From positions 6,105,458 through 6,169,457 of the forward strand of contig JASSKH010000031.1 in the NCBI GenBank assembly GCA_031763025.1: a stretch of DNA of 64,000 nucleotides. Reading direction: 5' to 3'. Shown piece by piece: positions 51,436-63,205 of this stretch. Position 1 is the first letter of the stretch. Every line of letters starts with the position of its first letter. The notes under the pieces are model-generated. The model searched no databases, was not told the origin of the DNA, and saw nothing but the letters and a program-made list of their open reading frames with translations. The DNA is from Macrocystis pyrifera (lineage: Eukaryota > Sar > Phaeophyceae > Laminariales > Laminariaceae). The position numbers were made by a program, and so were the translations under genes.

Positions 51436-52160
51436 ATACAGCGGGTGGCGCCAGGAGGGAGGTTCATAGCGCTGTGACTGTCGTGACCAGCGCTATGGGG
51501 AGGATAATACGGCTCGAGACCACTGTCCTGATCAGGGTCGCCCGTCGGGTCTATTCGATAGGCAGAGGGCAAGCTTTGGTTAGCATCCTCTGGGCGGATC
51601 TTATAGGGGCAGGGAGGATCCCCGGTGTGGGAACGCTTTCGGTCTCGGGTACAGAGCCAGTAACGAGGTTCCGGGACCACCCGGTGTTTACAAAGCACCA
51701 CCAAGAGTGCAGAAAGAAAATCAAAGCCAAGTGATCTGTGATACCTGTCCTATCGACCCCCAGCCCCTTGGGCCCTGCCTTGCCCGTCGTGCCCGTCATC
51801 GTGTCTGTGGTGCTACATTGAGTGTTCACGCTGAATGCTTGCATTTTCCGCATTGATCGATCCACGTTCTGCGTGACCCGATCATTACTGCTTGAAGGCA
51901 CTTCCTCGAACTCCCAAACAACAGGTGAGCCGGCCTCAGAGATCTAACGAGCGCAGGTCCTTTTTACGGTCTGAGAGCTGTACCCTGCTGTAACAGATGA
52001 CACACCCGTACCCGATTACGGCCGATGACAACGTTCGTCAGGTAATGACACACCCAAAATCGACATTTTATGGATTCCTGATACCGTATACTACCAGATT
52101 ATTCTGTGTTATCCAGTGACGACAAAATGATAGCTACTGTCAAGTAACATCTCCAATATC
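51436..52160 (+). mobile_element. Dispersed element R, copy 3 (middle + right)
   Basis: The middle module is nearly identical to 44411-44970, followed without a break by the right module (AGATGACACACCCGTACC to TAACATCTCCAATA) seen at 39285-39437. The left module is missing; another sequence carrying the 120-bp array lies there instead. Confidence 0.78.
51551..51901 (-). CDS. Conserved ORF of element R, copy 3
   Basis: 116 codons, co-linear with 44526-44876 and differing at about ten positions. Same opening MPSSSNDRVTQNVDRSMRKM and same end. Function unknown. Confidence 0.3.
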   Translation of the reverse strand: MPSSSNDRVTQNVDRSMRKMQAFSVNTQCSTTDTMTGTTGKAGPKGLGVDRTGITDHLALIFFLHSWWCFVNTGWSRNLVTGSVPETESVPTPGILPAPIRSAQRMLTKACPLPIE

Positions 52161-52470
52161 ATCAACCTGTGGTCACAAGACATGGCCCAATATAAATTTG
52201 GATTCGAAGATTAACTCAGGGAGAAAAATAAACCAGAAATTATTACATATAGTAACTGAAACAGATCGTATCCCGAGACACGAGCAAAAGTATATGTAGC
52301 GATATCGAGTAGATAAGCAACCGTTCAATCAGCAACTGTTCACAAGGACAGCTGACGAACAATCAATTTGTTTCGTGAATATCCTCGAGTTGACAAGGAT
52401 CGTCCCCCGCGCTTCAAGTTCCGCGAGGAAACTAGGCAAAGAGGTCGCAAGGGCTGATAATGTAACTGTT
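52161..52470. other. Unassigned stretch
   Basis: AT-rich and without a recognised feature. Confidence 0.4.
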
Positions 52471-53094
52471 ATGGGCTTAGGACCAGTAGTTCGTCGAAAC
52501 ATGTTTCAAAAGTTTGAGAACCACACGGACCCCATGCTCCCATTTGGCTCTCATCCCACACCTCGACCCGAGTCCTCCAAGCTGAACCGGAATGGAGAAT
52601 CACAACTGGCCGCCGGCAGGGCATACAAGCTCTCGGATTCCACGCCGACGGCCGCAAACCTGAGGCCAAATCGACAAACAAAAAGCCATACCTCGAGATC
52701 CTTGCGACGAGACTGCAAGAAAAACTCACTGCTGCAACTACAGCATAAGCGAGCTCAAGACTTTGCGGCACCAATCAACTTGCAGCACCCATCCTGCTAT
52801 TTACTATACTTTGCGAAACTCTTCTCTTCGCACGGTACGAGCACCAGCATGGACTTCAGAATCCCTTACGTAATCCACGCAAGGTTTTTCGTCTTGCAAG
52901 CGGCACGGTCATCGTCAAGCGTCTTGTGCACTTTCCACCCAAACCGGTGCTACGGTTCGAGAGACGGGTCGCACATTTTAGCCCACATTTTCCTCACTCA
53001 CGGATCTTCTCCACTCTCAAACTACCCAATATCGTTGAATCCGAAAGAGGTTTTCAAGATGTTCGCTATACTTGTAACAGATACTCGAACCTAA
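52471..53094 (+). CDS. Hypothetical ORF, 207 codons
   Basis: From ATG 52471 (MGLGPVVRRNMFQKFENHTD) to TAA at 53092-53094. The wider frame is open from 52375. It is Ser/Arg/Asn-rich with no recognised domain. It is the longest plus-strand frame outside the repeats and mobile elements, but a minus-strand frame (52469-52774) overlaps it. Coding status is uncertain. Confidence 0.22.
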   Translation: MGLGPVVRRNMFQKFENHTDPMLPFGSHPTPRPESSKLNRNGESQLAAGRAYKLSDSTPTAANLRPNRQTKSHTSRSLRRDCKKNSLLQLQHKRAQDFAAPINLQHPSCYLLYFAKLFSSHGTSTSMDFRIPYVIHARFFVLQAARSSSSVLCTFHPNRCYGSRDGSHILAHIFLTHGSSPLSNYPISLNPKEVFKMFAILVTDTRT

Positions 53095-54875
53095 CGTGCA
53101 AGATTGTGTATATTATTATGTACCAGGTATCGGACTTAGTATACACCTTTTGTTTAAACCAGGCCGGCCCCTATTTGAGGGATCTAATAAAAGATGTGTG
53201 CTATCCATATCGTAGCTCGGTACAACATCAACTACTACTGTAGGCAACTGCTGTAGGTCTTTTCACCACCATAAGCGCATGCCTGCGCTGCCACCTTCTA
53301 AGGATGTGCCGACACTACACCCGAACAAAGCCGCCTATCGTCAATCGGCCCCCTTTCGCTATTGACTACTGTAGTGTGTTGCATCGCTTTTATCACTGGG
53401 GCTTGTCGAACCGAATATCGTCCCTTTTTTTTGTCGCGAGTGAGGTCCCGGCCTACTCGAAGTCCCCGAGAGGGAAGAGACGGTATACGCCTTCTGCAGT
53501 CGTACCCATGACCTTTTCCCGCCACTGAGCAATAAGGTGGATGTAGCCCGAATATACTTTCTGACAGCGGTAGGCGTCTTGGTCACCTCTGTGCGACTTG
53601 CCGTTGAGCGACGAGGCTAGCATAATCTCGGAGGATGCCGAGGTAAGCCCGGCGACGATCGCTCTAGTCCCTGTGTCCTGTTTTCATATTTTGAAGGAAG
53701 CATCGACCGTGGGGGTTGGGGGGCGATCGAGTGGCGCCACGTTTGCGTTAAACCTTACAGTAGCTAACCAATACTCAGAACACGATACCTGTACTACCTG
53801 TGGTGGAATATTGGCCAACCGGAATAAACAAAATCTGGCAACATTACATCATTACATAAAGATATCGTTGACGAAAACGCGAGGTATTGGTCGTACACAC
53901 CTTAACTCTGGTCAGGCACAGAGTTGCAGTTGCAGTGCGAATCTGAATGTATTGGCACCAGGCCAGTCGTTGCGGGAGCAGTCGGCAGTGGCCCATTTGG
54001 GTTTTGTCGTGCCGTGATATGTGGAACTCACCTTGTCGGTTTGCCGGGAACTGTGATATACCTGAATTTGCCTTGCCAGACGACACTTCTAAATATGTTT
54101 GGCCGGTTTTCCATCACTTCATGCATGTACGTCCGAAACGAGCTACAAGGAAAAATACCACATGAGGACTATTTGAGCTTCCACCCGATTGAGATTCGAA
54201 CGACCGACTGCCCATATTTCGTGCCTTGGAGCTTTTTCGCGAGAGATTTCAGCCCTTTCATTCCTCATCGACTTCGCGTCGAACTGCGTCTACCCACGCT
54301 AGCAGCTCTTAGCAGCATTATATTGCTACGCACTGTAAATGGAGTGAATGGAGCAAAAGGAGTACTAACCGTAATCTTGGAGGTGAAGGTGTGAATCCTG
54401 TTGCCGAGCGCAGCCGGGTAGTCTTGTTGTATCATCTCAAGCAACTTCGCACCAGCTGATTTCGCCTGCCACGACGACGCCAACCGGGGATGAAGAGTAT
54501 GTCTTGTCAGACGGGGTAAGCTGACTATTTCAAATATTAATGCGTTTGCCACCCGACAATGTGTTTTTAAGAGCACGAGGTTCAACGTTGATCTGCATAA
54601 ACATTCTCCGAGACAACATAACTGAGGAGAACAAAAAACTAAAACATTTCGTTTTTAAGGATCCGATGTTTCCTGTCAATGAGTATTAAGGGCAGGTTAC
54701 ATACTTACGTTTTTCTTTTAATGGAGCTGTATGATTGGGTTTCACGCTGGGTAAGAAGGCGGTCTCCTACGAGGGAAAACCCGTTCGCTTGTTAGGCGCG
54801 ACTGCGTGTTCATCGGTACTATTAATAGCAGGTTTCAAGACGGTCTCTTTTCATTGTTCGGTTTTCGACGACACA
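53095..54875. other. Unassigned stretch with moderate ORFs
   Basis: Frames at 53598-54017 and 53924-54394 (plus) overlap each other in different frames. The second includes VPWSFFARDFSPFIPHRLRV. No recognised domain. One CTATTAATAG is at 54819-54828. Confidence 0.3.
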
Positions 54876-55427
54876 TCAGCTACGAGGAAATACGCCGATA
54901 TTCCTCGGAACTCTTGAAAATGTCACCCTCAATGGTATAATTTTCACGCGTGGAGCGTTTGACGGAGATGGTATCGGGACAAGTCTACGGAGCAAGCAAT
55001 CTAATTTCCCTTGATCTTTGTCCCACGGAATACTGCAGAAACGTCGAACATACTCGATGGTCAAACGTACTGAAGTTATCTTACCCCATCTCGGTATGTG
55101 CCCGAAGTCCCGGCGACTAAATCGGTGTTGACGAAGACTTGGTGCACCCCGTATCCAAGTGCGGCCCTTTGCTGTTCGATGATAACTTTTACCTGAGACA
55201 ACACGGCAGACAAAGACCAGATAGGCATCGAAAACGTTGTGATGCCGCTTTACCGATGCCGCAAGATGCTGTACAGGCACAACGCCCGCCACTGTACTTG
55301 GGGGTGAAACCTTTTCGGCCAAAACGTTGCTGGCTGATAGCGCACACGGTGTAGGGAAGCACGGGCACATACTTACAATTCGGTAGTATAATGTATCGGT
55401 AGAGAGAGCATCTCCCGAGCATGTCAT
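54876..55427 (-). CDS. Hypothetical ORF, 183 codons
   Basis: A minus-strand frame containing VVPVQHLAASVKRHHNVFDA and RLTIEYVRRFCSIPWDKDQG. The composition is protein-like and might come from an unrecognised mobile element, but I cannot place it. Confidence 0.2.
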   Translation of the reverse strand: MTCSGDALSTDTLYYRIVSMCPCFPTPCALSASNVLAEKVSPPSTVAGVVPVQHLAASVKRHHNVFDAYLVFVCRVVSGKSYHRTAKGRTWIRGAPSLRQHRFSRRDFGHIPRWGKITSVRLTIEYVRRFCSIPWDKDQGKLDCLLRRLVPIPSPSNAPRVKIIPLRVTFSRVPRNIGVFPRS

Positions 55428-55969
55428 GCATCAGGGAAAAATATGCTTGCTTCTTCTACACGTCCCCAAGCCGCGACACAAGGCACACTCATGTCGTACA
55501 CAGAGCACACTCAATATACTGCGCATACTGCATGACAGAATGTATTGCACTGTACCTCTTCATAGCAGTCGGTGAGGTTTCCTGTTGAACTCTCCGTCCG
55601 CCACTGCACCGCGATAAAATTTCCGAATCCCCAATCCTGTGGAATTGACCGGAAATAAGTTGGGACAATGAGGGGCGCACGACAAATCAAATAGAGAAAA
55701 CGACAGCACACTCCATAAAAGGTCAGTATGACAAATAGTGGAGTGGAATTTCTACAAGACTTTTAACAAGCAGGAATGTGTCGTTGATATATATTGCTTT
55801 GGTTGTAGTCATTACAAGCGAACGCGAGTTTTTCCAATTTTCCTGCCGCCATTTTTCGCCAGCAAAACCTTTTGAGATCGCTATCCTATGCTTCCCATTG
55901 GATTTCCACCAGTCATTCGTGCGTAATACAAACGCTTATCCACGTATTCGATTAAACAGACGATTGGTT

Positions 55970-56311
55970 ATGAGTCACAACTTCACATTTGCTTTTTTAC
56001 TCTGGGGGTGCTTTTGCTGCTGTTTTGGCCGTCACACGTCTGCCGCAGCCGCCGCGTCTCCGACTCGACCGAGCCCAGACGACGAGTTCTCTCTTTCTCA
56101 GCAAAGCCTCTCGCTTAGCATCCGCGTGGGACGCCGCGAAGGGCCTGGTGACGGTCGTTGGACGATGCTACGGCCAACAAATTCACAAACAAACTCCACC
56201 TCCGGTTCCTCCGCAACGCTCTCGATTGATCGCGGAAAAGAGAACTGCTGCCAACAGATATTGCAGGGACGCCAAGATATTGGTTGTGACCGGCTCGGAA
56301 CCTGTGGGTAG
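55970..56311 (+). CDS. Hypothetical ORF with signal-peptide-like start
   Basis: 113 codons from ATG 55970: MSHNFTFAFLLWGCFCCCFG, a hydrophobic Cys-rich start, then Ala-rich and Ser-rich sequence. It is overlapped in another plus frame by 55989-56465, whose later half (KRTAANRYCRDAKILVVTGS) is equally protein-like but lacks an ATG. One frameshifted gene or no gene at all are both possible. Confidence 0.2.
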   Translation: MSHNFTFAFLLWGCFCCCFGRHTSAAAAASPTRPSPDDEFSLSQQSLSLSIRVGRREGPGDGRWTMLRPTNSQTNSTSGSSATLSIDRGKENCCQQILQGRQDIGCDRLGTCG

Positions 56312-56465
56312 CTGCGCAGGCACTTTTCGCGTCACATGCGAACAAGTCCGTTGGATGCCATGTTTGAACGGTACACGAATTAGCACGATGTTTCTCGAAG
56401 AGATGAATATGGGGGTTTCCACCCAACTACAAAGCATTTCATGCATTAAACCGCCTGCTTATTGA

Positions 56466-57599
56466 GAGTAACCGTCAATTTGGCTTCGTGCGAGATTTCT
56501 GGATTGTCGTGTGTGGTGTGTGGGTAGCTTGAGGATCGCGTGGTTTGCCAAATAATACAGTCATCAAGAGAACTTCCACAGTACACAGTGGGAAACTCCT
56601 CATTACTCCCACTCTTCTACTAATAGTATCGTTAACTGCACCGAGCAGCCCCACACCCCGCAGGATTGACAAAGCCCTAAGCGTCTGTGATTCACAGGAT
56701 CGGCGCCACGAGGTGGCGGCCTCAAGATTTACGCGAACGTGCCACGTGTACCACTCGTAGACGAAATCAGTAACGTATTGCGATCCGATCCGGATGTATT
56801 CTGTCTGGCGACCAAACAAAAATAGCACGACAGACTAGAACGACAATGGGACTATACCAAAGAATCACTGCACTCTAACCGTCTATCATCCACTGACCCA
56901 CACCAGTTGATGACAGCTATAAATACCCTGCTGCACGAGTTCCTAGCGATAGCTATACCATATTTAAAAGTGGGGTCTTATTTAGTTTTACAAAATGAAT
57001 TGCTCCGACTGACCACGCTTCTCAGAGTGGTATACCAGTACATCATGGAAAGCAATCTGAAGAAAGTCACAAGCACAGTTCGTCCCGCTAATACGCACCT
57101 GGTATTTGCTACAGTGGGGCGTTGGATGCAGTAGGGATTGTTTCCCCAGGCTGGTTCCAGCAAGAGGCATACTATGTCGCCCTCGGGCTAAAGTTTGAAG
57201 ACATTGTTGGCTAAGTCTCTAATTGTACTTTGGCAATCGCATTAAATACGACTTTATTAATAACGGGAACCTATCGAAAACTGTTTCATGTCGCTTATGG
57301 TCTGGACGTCGGGAGATACTCATACGAACACATGCGACGTGAAACATAACTTCAACGGCGAGGCACAGCACGCGAGGGTATGCACCGATCGCCGTTTGGC
57401 AACAAATTACTCTTCAAAAGAAGACAACGTCGAGCGCAAAGTGCGGCCTCGCTGGTACGCATTCAGCCAAGAACTCTCTACACAACGGGGTGCGCACAAG
57501 TTTCCATTATACGTTTGGTCTGTCCTGTGCGGGGGTCTCTCTGTCCTTCGCTCACCACATGATATGCATTATAGTATAGAGCGATATCCATAGAAGTTG
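56466..57599. other. Unassigned stretch
   Basis: Frames at 56475-56828 (minus) and 57288-57593 (plus) with no recognised domain. Confidence 0.35.
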
Positions 57600-57800
57600 C
57601 CCTACGGTACGCAGGGGAGGGTACTCAAACATGGCCGTACTCGTATGACCATATACCCTCGCATCCCCACAACGCCGGGACGGAGCATTTCGGGTATTCA
57701 CGGACCAGGAAGGCAGCTTGCAGCAAGCCCGAAGCGTCGGTCGGTGTTGGGCGAGTCGCATGAAGGGGAAGTTGCATCCTACTATGAACCGCTTGTGAGA
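57600..57800 (-). repeat. Dispersed repeat D2, copy 2
   Basis: Diverged partner of 28460-28867: ordered matches CGTATGACCAT, CCCTCGCATC and GCCGGGA, and the minus-strand peptides WSVNTRNAPSR and CGDARVYGHT. It lies directly beyond the 3' end of LINE copy A, so it may be part of a larger element. Confidence 0.55.
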
Positions 57801-57844
57801 CAGACTTGCACATGGATGACAGCTTCAATGAGTTGGGCTTGGGG

Positions 57845-59084
57845 GATGTATTTGTTGTTTGCCTTAGTCACTTGACCATTGACCACGCATCCGATTCGAG
57901 ACGGAGCACCGTTGCTATTCCTACTAAATACATCTCCAACCGCTGGGCGCTCACTGCGTTGTTTCCATACATATACTACAAAAAATATTTTATCTAATCT
58001 TACCCCATTCCTGTCTCGCCGTCTGTGACCAACATCTATCTCCTAGGATAGCGATTGTTTTCTCTCTAGAGTATCAAACTGCTCCATATCACATTCATTT
58101 GTTTTCTTCATCTCTTAACACATCCCGTTCTTCCTTGCAAATTTCACACTTTCCTACTAGGTGAGTTTTACTCTATTGCTTTGTTATATGACACATCTGT
58201 GCATCTACTTCCTCCTCCTCCCAGCTACCGGTATGCTTCTTTCTTCTTTCTGGCAGGTCTAGCTCCCCTGCACGAAATCACAGTTTCAGCGTCTTCGCGA
58301 AGTCCATTGGCCCGTGCAAATACGTTTCGGTTCCTATGCCTTCTCTTAAGCCCCCGTATATCTTCAAGTGTTTTTCCGTTTTCACCTCTTCTTCCAGCGC
58401 TAGCATTTCCCTTATTTATATCCTTTCCACCACTGTACTTCTGTCTTGTACCTCTCATATTCCTCTAAGGACAATCTTTCTCCTTGTTTTCCTCCTGTAT
58501 TGATCCATATTTTCTCGACTACGCTATCCCATCTTATTCCAGCCCTTCGTTTCATTACTTTCTCCCATACAGTTCTATCAGCTATGGCTAGGAAACCTCT
58601 ATTTTGGCATGTTCTTTGCTTTGCATTGCCGTTTTAACTTTCTCACATCTCTCGCACTTAACTTGACTGTGTATGCTCAGGTCTGCTTTGAATACAGTGT
58701 TACTCGTCCTACTTGAGCATCCTCTTGGTGGCATGTTTTCAGCTCCTGACATCTGTACTGTTTCTAGCTGTTTTACGAGCTTCGCTTTCCCTTCCCATAC
58801 TTGTCGTGCACATTCTAGCTTGGCACTATCACATTCATCAGGATACATCTCCTAATCCTAGTGCCAAGGTGTGAGTCAGTCAGGATCGCATTCATCTTGC
58901 CTACATGTGATCTGCCCTTTCCTGTAACTTTTGCCATGATGTGTGCATCTCTAGAGCAGTCTTTTGAGATCTCTACGCCAAGGTGCGCACACTGGTCTTC
59001 GATCAGTAGTTCATCTTCTCCCCGCTCCCACCTCAAATTTACTGGGTTCACCTTGTCTTCGCTAAATACGTAGGGGGCGTACTC
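57845..59084 (-). pseudogene. LINE fragment A (post-RT region, 5' truncated)
   Basis: On the minus strand it starts near EDKVNPVNLRWERGEDELLI (59045) and continues with CAHLGVEISKDCSRDAHI, GKMNAILTDSHLGTRIRR and ARQVWEGKAKLVKQLETVQM, then the 3' region down to RNGAPSRIGCVVNGQVTK (57870). Several stops and frame changes interrupt it. This is the segment after the RT catalytic core in non-LTR retrotransposons. The RT motifs themselves are absent. Confidence 0.78.
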
Positions 59085-60829
59085 ATTTGCTGCTTGCCTT
59101 AGTCATTTGACCATTGACCACGCATCCCTTTCGAGACGGAGCACCGTTCCTACTCCTAATAGAGACACCTCCAACAATTGGGCGCTCGTTACGTTGTTTC
59201 CAAATATTACATAGAAACGTTTTGCTAATCTTATACCTTTCCTGTTTGGACTCCTGTGGCCACCATCTATCTCTTATGATTGCGATCGTTCTCTCGCTGC
59301 TGTTCATTGTATCAAACTCCTCCACGTCACGTTTGTGTATTTCCCTCATCTCCTCTTCTAACATATCCCGTTCCTCCTTGTATATCCCATATTCTCCAAC
59401 TATGTGAGTTCTACTCTATTGCTTTGCCACACGGGCACATCTGTGCATCTACTTTCCTCCTCCTTCCGGCTACTGGTGTACCTTTTCCTTCTTTCTGGCA
59501 GGTCCAGGCCCCCCACACGAAAGTGCAGTTTCAGCGTTTTCGCGAAGTCCATTGGGCCATGCAAATACGTTTTCATTCCTATTCCTTCTCCCGTATATCT
59601 CTAAGTGTTTTTCCGATTCCACCTTGTTGCTTAGAGCTAGCCTTTCCTTTCGTTCTATCATTTCTTCTACTTCTGCCTTGTATCTCCCAAACTTCCCGGC
59701 GGACATCATCGTTTCTTGGTTTCCCATTATGTCCTTCCATATTTTCTCAACTACGCCATCCCACCTTAATCCAGCTCGCCCTTTTGTTACGTTTTCCCAT
59801 ACAGCTCTATCAACTATGGCTGGCAACCTCTTTTTTGGCATGTTCCTTACTTTATATTGCCAGTTCAACTTTATCATGTCTCTATTTGTCTTGAGTGGGC
59901 GCATTCCCAGTTCTGCTCTCAATACTGTATTACTACTCGTACTCGAGCATCTTAGGATTTTTGTAGCTGCTGTCATTTGTACTGTTTCCAACTGCTTACG
60001 AGTTTCGTGTTCCCTTCCCATACTTCTCCTGCATATTCTAGCTCTGGTACTATCACATTCATCAGGATACGCCTCTTAATCCTAGTGTCAAAGTGCGAGT
60101 CTGATAGGATCGCATCCATCTTGCCTACTTGTGCCTTACCCTTTCCTATTACTTTTGCTACATGTGCATCCCAAGAGCAGTATTTTGAGATCTCTACGCC
60201 AAGGTATGTATACTGGTCTTCGATCGGCAATTCATCTTATCCCCACTTCCAACTGAAATTTACCGGGTTTACCTTATCTTCGTCACAAACAACTACTTCG
60301 CATTTCTTGACGCTCGCCGTCACCCTCCATTTCCTGGTGTATTCTAGCGCCTTCTCTATTTATTTCCGCAATCCTTCGGGTGTTTCTGATATCCCCACGA
60401 AGTCGTCCGCAAACATCATTCTCGACACCGTAACTTCCTCTACCGTGACTCCCTCCCTTGCTGCCTCGACTGCTGCTGTCAGGTCGTTAATATGTATACA
60501 TACATATATATCTTGAATAAGCTAGGTGACAACGTACATCCCTGTGCAACTCCTTGCAATATATCAACATACTTCGATATTTCCCCGTCCAGCATCACAG
60601 CACTTCTCGCACATTCCGTCATATTTTTCATCATTTCTCCACATCTTTCCTCTGCTCCCTATTTCGCACAGTTTTTCCACAACTCCTTTCCCCGTACTGT
60701 GTCGTAGGCTTTCTGCACATCTAGAAAGAAACAGTACGACGTTAGTCCCACATCTTTCCTACCTTGAATACTCTTACCTAAGGTGTACACATGGTCTACG
60801 CAGCTACGGTTTGGTGCTTGCGTGAGTCA
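59085..60829 (-). pseudogene. LINE fragment B (RT domain and C-terminal region)
   Basis: The most complete of three copies. In minus-strand order: NRSCVDHVYTLGKSIQG, motif A YCFFLDVQKAYDTVRGKELW (about 60690-60740), motif B LQGVAQGCTLSPSLFKIY (about 60515-60570), catalytic motif C MMFADDFVGIS (about 60395-60425), TYLGVEISKYCSWDAH, LEYAGEVWEGN, KYKVRNMPKKRLPAI-type sequence, and a Cys/His cluster (CPCGK...H) near the end before MTKASSK and a stop. The FADD form of motif C and this order are typical of LINE reverse transcriptases. It has at least three in-frame stops and several shifts. No endonuclease domain is present. Confidence 0.85.
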
Positions 60830-61545
60830 TTATCATTGATCACGAATCATTTTCGAGACTGACCACCGCTCTTACTCCTAATAAGGACACCTTCAACAGT
60901 TGGGGGCTCATGGCGTTTTTCCAAACACTACATAGAAAAACAAGGTTAATCGTATCCCCTTCCGGTTTCGTGCGCTTGTCGCCACGATCCATCTCCTACG
61001 ATGGCGATCGTTTTCTCGCTGCTATCTTCAGTAGTACCAAACCAGTCATGTCACAAGCGTCTATTTCCCTTGTCTCTTCTTGTAAAACATCTCGTTCCTT
61101 CTTGTAAGTTTCACATCTTTTACTCTGTGAGCTCTACGCTTTCATTGTTTTGCCATAGTGGCACATCTGTGCATCTACTTCCTCTTCCTACAGGCTACTG
61201 GCATGCTTCTTTCTGTGGCAGGTCCAGGTCTCCAACATGAAATCGCTGTGGTAGCGTTTTCGCGAACTCCATTGGGTCGTGCAAATAAGTTCGCATTCGT
61301 ATCCCTTCGCTTAAGCCACCGTATATCACTACGTGTTTCTCCGATACCACCTCTTTTCCTAGCGCTAGCCTTTCCCTTATTTCTATCTTTTTTATACCTC
61401 TGTCTTGTACCTCCCACTCGTCTTTGCGGACATCATCCCTGCTTGGGTTCCTCCTATATCCCTCCATATTTTCTCGACTACTCTATCCCACCTTATTCCA
61501 GCTCATCCCTTCGTTACTTTATCCCATACAGCTCTATCGCTCCAC
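60830..61545 (-). pseudogene. LINE fragment C (3' part only)
   Basis: On the minus strand it starts near DRAVWDKVTKG and IRWDRVVEKIWRDIGG (about 61480-61540) and continues with LALGKEVVSEKHVVIYGG, then the same 3' sequence as A and B down to 60835. It carries stops and is the shortest copy. Confidence 0.78.
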
Positions 61546-62920
61546 CAATCTTTGGAAAAAATCTTGCTGACTGTAATGGGGCCTCTCAACTGCAGATATC
61601 ACCCAACATCGGTACTTTTCGTCTAAATAGTGGCTTACGCTTCTTCTTTAGCTTAAGAAATAACGCTACCGTAGGCTGTGGGGTCGCTCGTCGGCGTACG
61701 CGAAAATGGCTTCCGAAATCCGTTTTGGGTGCGATATAAAGTCTTCAAGAGAGGAACCCCCGGAAAATAGCAGGTCCACCCCTATCCACAATCGTGATGT
61801 GCACTTCTGTTGTAGCACACGTCATTACTCCGCTCTTCTGATTTTCGTTGCTTTCGTTCTTAAGCGGGGCGAAGGATAGACATTTCAAGCATCTTTCGAA
61901 CCGTATCCAATCACTCACTCACGCGGCGTTTCCAGGACATACTCTAGGTGGATACTGTAAGCTATCGTTTGGAAAGCAAATACAAAACAGCTTCACATTA
62001 CGTCTAGCCATTGGCACGCGGCTCCGAATCTCGCGCAACTGCTCAAAGACTCGGAAGAGTTTACGCCACCTTTTCGAACGGTCGAACCCCAGGTTGGTTT
62101 TAGAATAATCCTGATTAAGGTACACCTCTCGTGTCTCCCTGGTCTAATGTTTACCAAGCGCTCACCTCGAGCAAACAACACCAGCGTTTTTCGACACTTC
62201 CATGATCGTGGTCTCGCTTGCAGTACTGTATGTCATTCACGAAATTGCTTTGATCTAAGGACGCGGCCAATACGCTACCAGTACAGCTTTTGGCAACCAC
62301 TTGCAAGCTTGGAAACACCTTGTGCTCGCCAAGCGCTATTCTTCGTGTACACGAATTCGGAATATAAATGGTTGACTCTGTTTTCGGTAACGTAAATACG
62401 TGCGAACCTTCAGTTTTTACCAGGTACTGGTTTAGGTCTCTTCAACTAACGAGAACAAATTCACACTCTGTCAAGGCCTAAATAGACTTGTTTCCGCCCA
62501 TACACCCAAAATAACTTTACTATTAGTGCGTTGTGAAACATATTTACTTACGGAACCATTTTGATATACGTATAGTAGTTCTTCTGTGGGTGAGAGTTGT
62601 CAAATTGCCACGTCTAGCATCTAAAACATGGGTGTCCTAGAAAATATCACTCACTAAAATATGTTTCAATTACATACCGGTATACCGTTACACCGGTACA
62701 TTTTCGAAAACAGGGATGAGAAATTATTATCGCCCGACCAGCGACCTTAGAAGAGCGATTGTCCTTGGCTGTTCCCCCTTGTTTGGGTTAAACTGGAACC
62801 CTAACCCTCTGCGCGTATTCCAGCTATTGCTGCTGTACGCTCGTACAGTAGTACGTCTAGAACAAAGCTATGTACCAGTCAGGGGGTCACGGAGCAGGGG
62901 CAAACTTGCAACAAAACTAT
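61546..62920. other. Unassigned stretch
   Basis: No frame over about 90 codons outside the LINE edge and no recognised domain. Confidence 0.4.
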
Positions 62921-62949
62921 ATCGAGAAAGGACACTGCCGAGGTTTGAA

Positions 62950-63205
62950 CTGTGTACTTACCTCTTGCTCTTGTATTAGTGTGCGCATTAACGAACTTAA
63001 CTCTTGCTTTTGGATTTGTGTTCGCATTAAACAGTTGACTTACCTCCTGGGTCACTGCAAGTGTGTGCATTACACAGCGGGCTTGCCTATTGCTCTTGGA
63101 TTACTGTAGTGTGCGCATCGAACAGTTTACTTACCGCTTTCCTCTTGCATTTTTGTGCGCATTAAACAACGTACTTACCTCTTGCTCTTGTATTAGGGTT
63201 CGAAC
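62950..63205. repeat. ~40-60-bp tandem repeat, about six units
   Basis: Units of ACTTACCTCTTGCTCTTG, TATTAGTGTGCGCATTAAAC and an ARC-type joint, variably degenerate, from about 62955 to 63200. Confidence 0.82.
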
